A stretch of DNA of 54,710 bases from an uncultured Muribaculaceae bacterium (GTDB taxonomy: Bacteria; Bacteroidota; Bacteroidia; Bacteroidales; Muribaculaceae). Positions 17,187 to 27,552 of this stretch are shown here, one piece after another (position 1 is the stretch's first letter; every line of letters starts with the position of its first letter). The stretch lies in assembly GCA_947386115.1 (NCBI GenBank), contig CANDNO010000012.1, positions 1-54,710 of the forward strand, in the 5' to 3' direction. The translations under genes and the position numbers were made by a program. Under the pieces are notes generated by a model. That model did no database searches. It was not told the origin of the DNA and saw nothing but the letters and a program-made list of their open reading frames with translations.

Positions 17187-18083
17187 TTAGAAATTGAGAT
17201 TGACACCAATTGAGAAATTTCGGAATGAGGGCCCATATTGCTGTTGCATTGCAGTCATGGGACTCCATTTTACGTAAGCACCTATGCCGTTGACGATACC
17301 CACGGTAGCCATAAAGTCGACGGTAACCAAGCGCTGGTTGAGGCCCTTGATGGTTTCGGTATATCGTGTGCGGTCAATCTTATAGCGGTTGGTGGCGGTT
17401 GAATATGTATTGAAGTTTACTATCGTGGCAAGGCCGAAACCGAAGTCTCCTGCGAGTCTCTGGCTGAACATCAATGGTATCTGGAAGCGCCATGTGTCCC
17501 AACGAGCAAAGTCGACTTCTGCCTCCTCGGGCGCAGGAGCTACTGCGAGGGCATCCATGTCTTTTACAAACAGCATCTTGTCGGCGGTTGTAACGCGGTT
17601 GAATCCGAATCCGAGGCCTACACCGAGTGTGGTTTTACGCGATGTAAACCAGTCGATACCTATGAGGTCGGCCGCAGCTATTTCAAAACTGTTTTTGATG
17701 CCGGCCTTATTGTCGTAGTTGAAGTTCCATCCCCAGTACACATATTTCATGCCGGTGAAGTATCGACGCGTTTTGAACGGCTTGTTGTCGCATTCATCTG
17801 ATGCGGGCTCGTTGTTTTTCATAAACGGGAACTTCAGAATAAAGTCGTCGGCATCCATACGCTTGTTTTTGTCTACTGTCACTTCGTATGTGTATTTATA
17901 AAAGGAGCCGGTGCCGTCGTCGGTGGGCATTAAAGCAGTCACAACGGTCTTATTATCTTGCTTTGTGACAGAAATTCTTTCGGCGTTAGGAATTACTTTT
18001 ACTGTATCGGCCGGTGCGGTCTGTGCCATTGCGAATATAGGCGTCAGAGCCGCGATGATGCATGATAATGTGATAAGTTTCAT
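17187..18083 (-). CDS. Outer-membrane beta-barrel protein, proximal paralogue of the ECF module
   Basis: A 298-residue protein with a signal peptide cleaved after AMA (MKLITLSCIIAALTPIFAMA). A soluble N-terminal region (about 25-90) is followed by barrel-like strands (TTLGVGLGFGFNRVTT, GDFGFGLATIVNFNTYS) and a canonical aromatic C-terminus (SIGVNLNF) of the kind read by the BAM machinery. It is the paralogue of the next gene, 30 bases downstream. It lies 36 bases after the DUF6108-like gene in the ECF module. The N-terminal regions differ more than the barrels, which suggests different partners or ligands. Function is unknown. Confidence 0.75.
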   Translation of the reverse strand: MKLITLSCIIAALTPIFAMAQTAPADTVKVIPNAERISVTKQDNKTVVTALMPTDDGTGSFYKYTYEVTVDKNKRMDADDFILKFPFMKNNEPASDECDNKPFKTRRYFTGMKYVYWGWNFNYDNKAGIKNSFEIAAADLIGIDWFTSRKTTLGVGLGFGFNRVTTADKMLFVKDMDALAVAPAPEEAEVDFARWDTWRFQIPLMFSQRLAGDFGFGLATIVNFNTYSTATNRYKIDRTRYTETIKGLNQRLVTVDFMATVGIVNGIGAYVKWSPMTAMQQQYGPSFRNFSIGVNLNF

Positions 18084-18119
18084 TATATTGAATGTATTAA
18101 TTTGCGGTTTGTATATTGG

Positions 18120-18599
18120 TTATTTAGAAGTCTTTACCGAGCGTATCATTTTGCTTAGCTCGTCGGTCGAGACTTTGCCTTCGATGTAGAACAGGTCGGC
18201 GCGAGTGGCGGCTGAACTTTCAGGAGACTTGTTGCTGTCATTCCTTATAAAAATGATATACCGGTTTACCCCGTTGACAGGCGACAAGGTGTAGAAGCCG
18301 AATGCAACGTGCCCGTTGTTCATGGAAACCGTGCGAGATACCGCCTGAACACCATCTTTTTTGACTGCACGCTCCATAAGGTCGGCGTCGGCCGAGTCGT
18401 TTTCTATGGTTACGCTACGGTAAAGGGATATGTCTTTGTTCCAATCCTTTAGCTGTGAGCCGGCGATGCTCACCGATGTAATGCCTAATTTAGACAGGTA
18501 TTCATCGTCGAAGTAGCGCCCTATGTTCAGTCCGGCCTGTGCCGATGCTGCCAGCGACATGAACATAATGAAGATTGCTATTGATATTCGTTTATACAT
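18120..18599 (-). CDS. Exported DUF6108-like protein
   Basis: A 159-residue protein with a signal peptide (MYKRISIAIFIMFMSLAASA) and a single compact alpha/beta domain containing SGLNIGRYFDDEYLS-like and GHVAFGFYTLSP-like stretches, ending in EGKVSTDELSKMIRSVK. It resembles the Bacteroidota DUF6108 family from memory; I could not confirm this by search. It is predicted to be periplasmic and soluble. It stands third in the ECF operon, between the putative anti-sigma factor and the two barrels, so it might be an envelope sensor or an accessory of the barrels. That is inference from position only. Confidence 0.65.
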   Translation of the reverse strand: MYKRISIAIFIMFMSLAASAQAGLNIGRYFDDEYLSKLGITSVSIAGSQLKDWNKDISLYRSVTIENDSADADLMERAVKKDGVQAVSRTVSMNNGHVAFGFYTLSPVNGVNRYIIFIRNDSNKSPESSAATRADLFYIEGKVSTDELSKMIRSVKTSK

Positions 18600-18620
18600 A
18601 TATATAGTAATTAGATTAGT

Positions 18621-19079
18621 TTAAAACGAGTCGATCTGTTCCATGGCCAATACGAGGTTTTCGAATGAGTCGAGGGCTTGCTCCTGAGACTCTTCGGCTG
18701 CATCGGCCACGTTCGACAGTCCTTCAAACATCATGTTCAGTACAGTGCTTTTGTCGGTAATTCGTTCTCCGTCGACGTAGGCGAAACACTCGGCGGTGGT
18801 GTTGCTGTTGAGCGATGCGCGATATCCGGTCACTGCCACTGTGGCCAAAACTGCTACCGAAGCGGCGGCGCGTAGCCAGGGCCGGCGTTTTGCCACCGGT
18901 TTATGAACTGAACGGTGAGCGAGGCTGAATCCCATGACAGCGCGGGCTTCATTTATAACCGGCGAGTCCAGATGGGTCGTGGCGAGCTCAGTGTGCAGAA
19001 CACGTTCCTCGTCGACGGTAGTGTCGGCGTTGAAGTAGCGTTCTATCAGCCTGTGGAGTTGTTCTTGATTGAGTGACAT
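18621..19079 (-). CDS. Putative membrane-anchored anti-sigma factor
   Basis: A 152-residue protein with an N-terminal cytoplasmic helical domain (about 1-66, LNQEQLHRLIERYFNADTTV) of the kind that binds ECF sigma factors. A single transmembrane helix follows (about 69-86, WLRAAASVAVLATVAVTGY), then a short periplasmic tail (87-152). It lacks a FecR domain and a zinc H-x3-C-x2-C site, so it belongs to neither the FecR nor the ZAS class. The gene starts 9 bases after the sigma gene, the usual arrangement. Binding to the sigma factor is inferred from topology and position. Confidence 0.75.
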   Translation of the reverse strand: MSLNQEQLHRLIERYFNADTTVDEERVLHTELATTHLDSPVINEARAVMGFSLAHRSVHKPVAKRRPWLRAAASVAVLATVAVTGYRASLNSNTTAECFAYVDGERITDKSTVLNMMFEGLSNVADAAEESQEQALDSFENLVLAMEQIDSF

Positions 19080-19088
19080 ATCTTGTTG

Positions 19089-19586
19089 TTATTTTGTTGC
19101 GGTTTGGTTATAAATTTCTCTGACGGTTCGGCGGGCGCGGGCAACGATCATCCTCACATTAGCTGCCGTAAGGCTATACTCTTCGGCGAGCTCTTCAAAT
19201 TCCCAGCCGTCGCGATCGCGTCGAAGCAGAATCTCTTTGTCGCGTGGCGACAGATGTCGTGAAATAATATCGTTCACCTGTTCCAATACTTCTTCGCGGT
19301 CGTTTGACTCTGAGTCATCGTCACGGTCGTAGCCGTAGTCGAGCGAAGTCGTGGGATGATCTTGCGAGCGTCGGTAGCAGTCGATCGACAGGTTGCGGAC
19401 GGTGACGTTGAGCAGTCCCTCGGCGTGGTCAGTCCGGTTGATGTCGACCCTTGAACTCCACAGCCTCACGAAAGCATCCTGTAGAATATCCTGCGCGTCA
19501 TCCCTGTTCTGCACCACGCTGCTGGCTCGCGAGAACAATTGTCCTCTAAGTCGTTCGAAAACCGATGTCAGCAATTCTTTCTTCAT
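19089..19586 (-). CDS. ECF-type RNA polymerase sigma factor
   Basis: A 165-residue sigma-70 family protein with only regions 2 and 4. Region 2 (about 14-80) carries QDILQDAFVRLWSS and the -10 reading helix. Region 4 (about 105-155) carries LSPRDKEILLRRDRDGWEFE and a helix-turn-helix ending NVRMIVARARRTVREI. It directs RNA polymerase to a restricted promoter set. It heads the minus-strand operon with a putative anti-sigma, a DUF6108-like protein and two barrels. Its own promoter and that of the divergent lipoprotein share GTTG-N19-TATCTTAG, suggesting autoregulation. It looks more like a Bacteroidota stand-alone ECF than a FecI-type TonB-linked sigma, since no FecR or SusC is adjacent. Confidence 0.88.
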   Translation of the reverse strand: MKKELLTSVFERLRGQLFSRASSVVQNRDDAQDILQDAFVRLWSSRVDINRTDHAEGLLNVTVRNLSIDCYRRSQDHPTTSLDYGYDRDDDSESNDREEVLEQVNDIISRHLSPRDKEILLRRDRDGWEFEELAEEYSLTAANVRMIVARARRTVREIYNQTATK

Positions 19587-19591
19587 TACAA

Positions 19592-19622
19592 CTAAGATAC
19601 GTGAAATGGTCCGTTTTGCAAC
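19592..19622 (-). promoter_or_regulatory. Promoter of the ECF sigma operon
   Basis: On the minus strand, GTTG (19622-19619), a 19-bp spacer and TATCTTAG (19599-19592), very close to the sigma start codon at 19586. The -7 differs from the usual TATCTTTG by one base, and the same variant stands at the divergent promoter. Confidence 0.6.
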
Positions 19623-19669
19623 AGAGATGGCATAAAAAAATTAAAAAAAATTATTTTGTTTCATTATAG

Positions 19670-19700
19670 GTTGATTATCACATAATAATGCCTATCTTAG
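19670..19700 (+). promoter_or_regulatory. Promoter of the divergent propeller lipoprotein gene
   Basis: GTTG (19670-19673), a 19-bp spacer and TATCTTAG (19693-19700), 25 bases before the ATG at 19726. Elements and spacing are identical to those of the sigma operon promoter in the opposite direction, while the spacers differ. Confidence 0.6.
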
Positions 19701-19725
19701 CGGGGTCAATTCATCACTAAAGAAT

Positions 19726-20880
19726 ATGAAATATTTTATGTATGCCGCCCTGAGTGCGACAATGTTTGTTCCGGTCTTTGTCGGCTGCTCTGAAAAGGCA
19801 TCCGACAACAAGTTGAAAACAATTTTTGTCGAACAGTCCTTTGAGAAGCCCGATTTTGATGAGTTATCATCGAAGATTGAGGTACTCGAGGTGTTCCGCC
19901 CTGAGTTTACCGACAGCACGATGTTTTCCAACCCATCCTTGTTGGCTATACGGGATGGGAAGGCCTACCTGCATGAGAAAAATTGGATGGCTGTCTATGA
20001 ATATCCGTCGGGTAAACTTCTTGATGCGTTTAATCATTACGGTCCAGGCCCCGAAGAATATCAGTACTCGTATCATACATATTATGCTGACAACGAGTGG
20101 ACTGTGCTTGATATGAATTTCGGTCGTCACAACATACGCCAGTATGCTACCGACGGTAAATATATCGGAACGGTCGTTAACGATTCAATACAGAGCCTTT
20201 CTCCTATTGCCGGCGGATGGCTTGCGTATAATCGCAATATCACGGAGAAGAACGGCTTCAGTAAAGTTCGCGAAAAGAAAATCTATCAATACACCACCGA
20301 CTGGCAGCTCGTTCACACCTATGATATAAAGGAGCGTAGATGGGGGGCCATCGCCTCGGATCGTATGGACTTTGTCTCAAACTTCAATGGCATATCCTAT
20401 GTCTCTGACACCGATACAATCTACAGCATAGATACAGACAATTACACCTTGACGCCCCGAATAGCGATTAATCTTGGTAAGTATGCCTATGACTGGGGAA
20501 GCCTTGAACAATGGGAAGAGGTACGGGAGGCTGAAAAGTCCCATTTCAGTATTCTCGGCCCCGTGTTTAATTCACGCTACTTTTTCGCACGCTATTCTAT
20601 CTATTTTGACCGGCCGTGGGTACTGCATTACGATGTATATGATTTAGATAACGGTGAACTCGTTTATCGCCATAATTTATCTCTGGAGGGAGAATACGGA
20701 ATGTGCCAGTTCTTTGAGGGCATTCCCGTGGAACTCGACGGCGAAACAGTTTACGGCTGGCCGGTAGAATATGTCGAGGATGACGCTTTCTATGTCATGA
20801 TAGCTTCGGATGAGTTGACGCGTATCTATGATACGGATGCTATAAATCCTGTCTTTGTGAAAATCCGCATTAAGGATTGA
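19726..20880 (+). CDS. 6-bladed beta-propeller lipoprotein (BF3164/TolB-like)
   Basis: A 384-residue lipoprotein with a signal ending FVGC (Cys21). Mature repeats resemble the BF3164/6-bladed propeller group of Bacteroidales: SLLAIRDGKAYLHEKNWMAV and GKLLDAFNHYGPGPEEYQY, with the conserved G-x-GP-x-E-Y signature, and YEYPSGK-type blades. These proteins are probably surface or periplasmic; some adhere to ligands but most are uncharacterised. It is transcribed away from the ECF operon from a promoter with the same elements, so it may be part of that regulon. It stands alone and ends at a strong bidirectional terminator. Confidence 0.8.
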   Translation: MKYFMYAALSATMFVPVFVGCSEKASDNKLKTIFVEQSFEKPDFDELSSKIEVLEVFRPEFTDSTMFSNPSLLAIRDGKAYLHEKNWMAVYEYPSGKLLDAFNHYGPGPEEYQYSYHTYYADNEWTVLDMNFGRHNIRQYATDGKYIGTVVNDSIQSLSPIAGGWLAYNRNITEKNGFSKVREKKIYQYTTDWQLVHTYDIKERRWGAIASDRMDFVSNFNGISYVSDTDTIYSIDTDNYTLTPRIAINLGKYAYDWGSLEQWEEVREAEKSHFSILGPVFNSRYFFARYSIYFDRPWVLHYDVYDLDNGELVYRHNLSLEGEYGMCQFFEGIPVELDGETVYGWPVEYVEDDAFYVMIASDELTRIYDTDAINPVFVKIRIKD

Positions 20881-20900
20881 CGTTGCACCAACAGTGTATA

Positions 20901-20932
20901 ATAAAGGCACGCTTGATACGGCGTGCCTTTAT
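20901..20932. terminator. Bidirectional terminator between convergent genes
   Basis: ATAAAGGCACGC and GCGTGCCTTTAT form a perfect 12-bp stem around an 8-base loop, with TTATTAATTCTT on the right and A-rich sequence on the left, so it fits termination from both sides. Confidence 0.88.
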
Positions 20933-20938
20933 TAATTC

Positions 20939-23320
20939 TTAGAGTGTTACGTTTTGTGAACCTAAGAGAGGGCTTTCAAATCTTACTTCACAATTGCCTC
21001 CCGGCTTGGTCTCAATATAGGCTTTTAGCCGGCCGTTGTGTACGCGCCGCTCGTGGGCTGAGTAGTCGGACATGTCGCGGTTGTCTCCGTTTTCGAGTCC
21101 GAGCAGGCTGCCACCTTTTACATGGCATCGTATCAGATTGTCGGCGAGAGTGCACAGATTGCCGTTGTTATCAAACACTTCGACAAGAATTGTGGCTACA
21201 TTGCCGTCAACGTCGATTACTGTTGCTTTCATCTCCCGGGGCATTGTGACGGTGTGGATGTCGCTCGTTGCTGTGACGTTGCCCTCATTGTCGGTAGCTT
21301 TTACCGTAAGAGTGCCGGCTGAATAAGGTATATCCCAGTAGATTACGCCGTTGTCGGGATTCCAAGGCTTGGTATCACCTACTTTATTACCGTTGAGGTA
21401 TAGCGTCGCCGAAGGCTGGTTGGTATAGCATGCGACCCTCACGGTATCTCCGGGCTCGTAGTTCCAGATGGCAGGTGCATCAATTGATACCCAATCCTGT
21501 TTACGGCCACGCCAATACGGCTTGTAGGTACCGATATAAGCCATGGGCTCGTCGCTCCAGAGCGACTGTCGGAAATAGCCGCGCGGTTTCTTGAAGTTGG
21601 CAAAGTCAAGAAGTCCGGTGCCGAGTCCACGCGAAGGCCAACGGCCCGATTCTCCAAGATAGTCGGCTCCGGTCCAGATGAATTGTCCGGAAATGAACTC
21701 GTTGTCGCGTACTGCAGTCCAGGCCTCATAATCCGAACGGTTTTCGCTGCCGTATATAATGCGGTCGGGGTATTGACGGTGGTCTGCTTCATAACGTCCC
21801 TCGGTATAGTTGTAGCCTACAACATCGATCGCCTCGGGGTACTCGGTGCAGTTAGACATTACAACGCCGGCGAGTGCTCCGGTGACGGGGCGCGATGAGT
21901 CGGCCGCTCGTATGCACTTTGCAAGTCGCTTGGCTATGTGCCCTATACGCTCGGCATTGGGCGCTTCGGGGTTATAGCCGCCAAACATGGGTTGGGTGAA
22001 TCCCGAACCGTTATCTATGCCGTCAAGCACGGGATGTGAGTATGGGTCGTTGGGATAGTCAACTTCATTGCCTACGCTCCATAGTATGATCGAAGGATGT
22101 ACGCGGTCGCGGCGTACCATGTCGGTAACATCGCGTTCGATCCACTCCTCAAAGAAATCGTATGTGCCATCAAAACTCGGGGTGCCTACATTCCAGCCTT
22201 CGACCCACTTGCGCTTGGGAAACTCCCATTCGTCAGAGCCCTCGTCCATAACCACGAGGCCGAGGGTGTCACAGAGTGAGTAAAAAACGGGTGCCTGAGG
22301 ATTATGTGAGCAACGTATGGCGTTGACGCCAATCTCTTTAAGTGCTTTTAATCGTTGCTTTACGATGGCCGGTGGAACTGCCGCACCGAGCACTCCGGCA
22401 TCGTGATGCAGACACACTCCCTTGAGTTTCATTGACTTGCCGTTGAGCGCGAATCCATGGTCGGGGTCAAAGGATATTGAGCGGATACCGATAGGGATTA
22501 TTTCGCTGTCAACAGCATTACTGCCATCATATAAAGTTACTTTTGCCGAATAAAGGTAAGGATTGTCAAGTGACCATAGCTCGGGGTTTGAAACCGTCTG
22601 AGAGAAAACAATCGTGTCTTTATCGGCTTTTTTCGCCTGTCGGGCAACGAGTTGTCCCGCCATGTCATACAAGGCGACTTCCACCCGCGACTTCTTGGCG
22701 GCAGGTCCATCGAGATGAACCTGAGTATTTACAATGGCTTTTTTGCTGTTTTTGATATCGGTTGAATATGTGACACCCCATAGTGCGATATGCCTTTCCG
22801 GCTTGTTGTAGAGCCACACGTCACGGTATATTCCCGAGCCCGTGTACCAGCGGGAATCGGCATAGCGCGAGTGGTCAACTCTAACGGCAATGACATTGTC
22901 ACCTTCCTTAAGCCATGGAGTGAGATCATACTCGGTTGAAACGTATCCGTTAGGACGTCCGCCAATGTGATGACCGTTGAGGTATATGTCGCTACGGTTA
23001 TAGATTCCCTCGAAATATATTCGGGTTAACGGTCGGTCGCTGTCGGGTTTGTAGTCAAAATGTTTGCGATACCACCCTATCCCACCGGGCAGATAGCCGG
23101 TGCAACTCGCAAGGTAGGGCGATGCATGTGCTTCGCGCGACCAGTCGTGTGGCAGTGTGAGCTGTCGCCAGGTTGAGTCGACAAATTCTTTTTGTGAGAA
23201 AGCGGTACTGTCGCCATGGCTGAAAAGCCATCCGTCATTCCATTTTACAGCGTTTTCAACTCGGGCCGATGTTCCGAGTGTTGACGCAAGTATGATTAGT
23301 GTGAATAATAAATGTTTCAT
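20939..23320 (-). CDS. Glycoside hydrolase family 2 protein, beta-galactosidase-like
   Basis: A 793-residue exported GH2 enzyme. After a signal peptide (about 1-19) come the sugar-binding domain (about 20-175, with NDGWLFSHGD, LPHDW and GIGWYRKHF), an immunoglobulin-like domain (about 180-275), the TIM barrel (about 285-590) and C-terminal beta domains. The catalytic acid/base is Glu419 (SVGNEV) and the likely nucleophile is Glu526 (YGSEN). GH2 retaining enzymes release beta-galactose, mannose, glucuronate or related sugars. The domain layout resembles Bacteroides beta-galactosidases, but specificity cannot be read from sequence. No SusC/SusD pair is adjacent, so it is not in a typical polysaccharide-utilisation locus. 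Confidence 0.9.
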   Translation of the reverse strand: MKHLLFTLIILASTLGTSARVENAVKWNDGWLFSHGDSTAFSQKEFVDSTWRQLTLPHDWSREAHASPYLASCTGYLPGGIGWYRKHFDYKPDSDRPLTRIYFEGIYNRSDIYLNGHHIGGRPNGYVSTEYDLTPWLKEGDNVIAVRVDHSRYADSRWYTGSGIYRDVWLYNKPERHIALWGVTYSTDIKNSKKAIVNTQVHLDGPAAKKSRVEVALYDMAGQLVARQAKKADKDTIVFSQTVSNPELWSLDNPYLYSAKVTLYDGSNAVDSEIIPIGIRSISFDPDHGFALNGKSMKLKGVCLHHDAGVLGAAVPPAIVKQRLKALKEIGVNAIRCSHNPQAPVFYSLCDTLGLVVMDEGSDEWEFPKRKWVEGWNVGTPSFDGTYDFFEEWIERDVTDMVRRDRVHPSIILWSVGNEVDYPNDPYSHPVLDGIDNGSGFTQPMFGGYNPEAPNAERIGHIAKRLAKCIRAADSSRPVTGALAGVVMSNCTEYPEAIDVVGYNYTEGRYEADHRQYPDRIIYGSENRSDYEAWTAVRDNEFISGQFIWTGADYLGESGRWPSRGLGTGLLDFANFKKPRGYFRQSLWSDEPMAYIGTYKPYWRGRKQDWVSIDAPAIWNYEPGDTVRVACYTNQPSATLYLNGNKVGDTKPWNPDNGVIYWDIPYSAGTLTVKATDNEGNVTATSDIHTVTMPREMKATVIDVDGNVATILVEVFDNNGNLCTLADNLIRCHVKGGSLLGLENGDNRDMSDYSAHERRVHNGRLKAYIETKPGGNCEVRFESPLLGSQNVTL

Positions 23321-23339
23321 GGTAGGCAGAATATAACAA

Positions 23340-23381
23340 GGGTGAACATGTGCACCACGAGGTGGAAAACCATGTTCACCC
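23340..23381 (-). terminator. Compound hairpin terminator after alaS
   Basis: GGGTGAACATG and CATGTTCACCC form an 11-bp outer stem enclosing a small CACC-ACGA-GGTG hairpin. On the minus strand it follows alaS and is trailed by TTGTTATATT. It separates alaS from the glycosidase gene on the same strand. Confidence 0.7.
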
Positions 23382-23400
23382 TTATATTATAATAGGTATA

Positions 23401-26019
<2,619 letters not shown>

Positions 26020-26045
26020 ATTATTGTTGTGAATTTATTGTGCTT

Positions 26046-26077
26046 GTTGAATATGTGAAAGTGTTTGATTATATTTG
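26046..26077 (+). promoter_or_regulatory. Promoter for the M23 peptidase gene
   Basis: GTTG (26046-26049), a 20-bp spacer and TATATTTG (26070-26077). Transcription would start near 26084, about 43 bases before the GTG start. Confidence 0.7.
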
Positions 26078-26091
26078 CGTGTTTAATTGTG

Positions 26092-26123
26092 CAAATTTAC
26101 TGCTTTTTTTATTAAAGTGCAAT
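26092..26123 (-). promoter_or_regulatory. Promoter for alaS
   Basis: On the minus strand, ATTG (26123-26120), a 20-bp spacer and TAAATTTG (26099-26092). Transcription would start near 26085, about 66 bases before the alaS ATG, practically at the same spot as the divergent start. Confidence 0.7.
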
Positions 26124-26126
26124 CAC

Positions 26127-27101
26127 GTGAGCCGTAAAGTATACTATAGATATAATCCTTTGACCGAGACCTACGAGCGGGTGTACCGCTCGCCGCGGCA
26201 GCGTCTGTGGGGACTGGTGCTTCGCGTGGGTGAGATAGCGGCTATTGCTGCTCTCGTGGGACTGGGAATATACTCCATGATGGAGCTTCCTCGTGAGAAA
26301 ATGCTCCGTGACGACAATGAGCAGCTCCGAGCCCAGGTGGCCGAGCTCGACCAGCGGCTCACTGCTGCACTTGATGTGATGGATAACCTTGCCGAGCGTG
26401 ACAATAATTTTTATCGCGTTATGATGCAGGCCGATCCTATAAGCGACGCGCAGCGTTATGCCGGACTGGATGCCGACGAGCCCGATATCAAGATGAATTC
26501 TCTTAATGACGCGGCGCTTGTGGGCAATGTCTCCCGTAAGATGAATGCTCTCGAGCAGTCGATATATACTCAGATAGGTTCTTTTGAGCAGTTGCGCGAC
26601 ATGGCAATGCAACGGCAGGACCGCTTGGTCCACGTACCTTCGATACAGCCGGTAGCCGACAAGGATTTACGCCACATGGCTTCGGGTTACGGCCGGCGTG
26701 TCGACCCAGTCTATGGCACGGTGCGTTTTCACGAGGGTATGGATTTTTCGGCTCCGATAGGGACTCCGGTATATGCGACCGGCGACGGCGTCGTCAAGAC
26801 TGCCGGACGTAGTATGAGCGGATACGGAAACATGATTGATATAGACCATGGATTCAATTATTTAACTCGATATGCTCATCTTAGCGAAGTGCTTGTCAAG
26901 CCGGGTCAGCAAGTAAAGCGTGGCGACCTTATTGGCAAGGTGGGAAATACCGGTAAATCAACCGGTCCGCATCTTCACTATGAGGTGCGTCTCAAAGGTG
27001 TGGCTCAGAATCCCGTGAATTATTATTTCCAGGATCTGACCCCCGAGGAGTATGCCGCCATGGTAGAGGCTGCCGAGAATGCCGGACATGTAATGGATTG
27101 A
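26127..27101 (+). CDS. M23 family (LytM) murein peptidase
   Basis: A 324-residue protein started at the GTG at 26127, because the longer frame (from 26040) overlaps the promoter and homologs begin SRKVYYRYNP. It has a short cytoplasmic N-terminus, one transmembrane helix (about 31-50), a coiled-coil region with heptad-like Leu (about 58-90), and a C-terminal LytM domain (about 200-300). The domain contains zinc-site HEGMD and PHLHYEV and so looks catalytically intact. Such enzymes cut peptidoglycan cross-links or activate amidases. It lies 4 bases before the MerR gene in the same operon and divergent from alaS. Confidence 0.92.
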   Translation: MSRKVYYRYNPLTETYERVYRSPRQRLWGLVLRVGEIAAIAALVGLGIYSMMELPREKMLRDDNEQLRAQVAELDQRLTAALDVMDNLAERDNNFYRVMMQADPISDAQRYAGLDADEPDIKMNSLNDAALVGNVSRKMNALEQSIYTQIGSFEQLRDMAMQRQDRLVHVPSIQPVADKDLRHMASGYGRRVDPVYGTVRFHEGMDFSAPIGTPVYATGDGVVKTAGRSMSGYGNMIDIDHGFNYLTRYAHLSEVLVKPGQQVKRGDLIGKVGNTGKSTGPHLHYEVRLKGVAQNPVNYYFQDLTPEEYAAMVEAAENAGHVMD

Positions 27102-27105
27102 TATT

Positions 27106-27444
27106 ATGGATAGTCTTGATAAAAAGTATTATAAGATAAGTGAGGTGGCCGAGATTATAAATGTGGCACCCTCTACCCTGCGCTTCTGGGAAAACCAGTT
27201 TACGATAATCAAGCCCAAGCGCAATGACAAGGGAACGCGCTTCTATACTCCTCGCGATATCGAGGTGATAAGAATGATCCATTTTCTTGTCAAGGAAAAG
27301 GGTCTGAAACTCGAGGCTGCACAGGAGCAGATACGTCGCAACCACTCGGGTGTATCTCGCCGCTTCGAGGCTATAGAACGGTTGAGGGGCGTCAGGGATA
27401 CGCTGCAAATGATGCTCGACGCTCTCAATCGCAAGCGTTATTGA
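27106..27444 (+). CDS. MerR family transcriptional regulator
   Basis: A 112-residue protein consisting of a MerR winged-helix domain (YYKISEVAEIINVAPSTLRFWE, then a wing with KRNDKGTRFYTPRDIEVI) and a long helix (about 60-90) ending in a short basic tail. There is no C-terminal effector domain and no cysteine metal site, so it may sense by partner binding. It is probably transcribed with the M23 peptidase (4 bases apart), and the pairing hints at control of cell-wall enzymes, but no target is known. Confidence 0.88.
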   Translation: MDSLDKKYYKISEVAEIINVAPSTLRFWENQFTIIKPKRNDKGTRFYTPRDIEVIRMIHFLVKEKGLKLEAAQEQIRRNHSGVSRRFEAIERLRGVRDTLQMMLDALNRKRY

Positions 27445-27475
27445 TTTTACTGATACTCTTTTGGGTAAAAAGAAA

Positions 27476-27502
27476 AAGGAGGCACATGATTGTGTCTCCT
27501 TA
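27476..27502. terminator. Bidirectional terminator between MerR gene and rpsP
   Basis: AAGGAG-G-CACA and TGTG-T-CTCCTT pair around TGAT with one G-T wobble. On the minus strand it is followed by CTTTTTCTTTTT, a strong T-tract for rpsP. On the plus strand it is followed by TTAATTCTTTG for the MerR operon. Confidence 0.87.
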
Positions 27503-27552
27503 ATTCTTTGAGGTTAAGGCTACGGGTTGCGTAGCTTGAGCCGGACTGCTGA

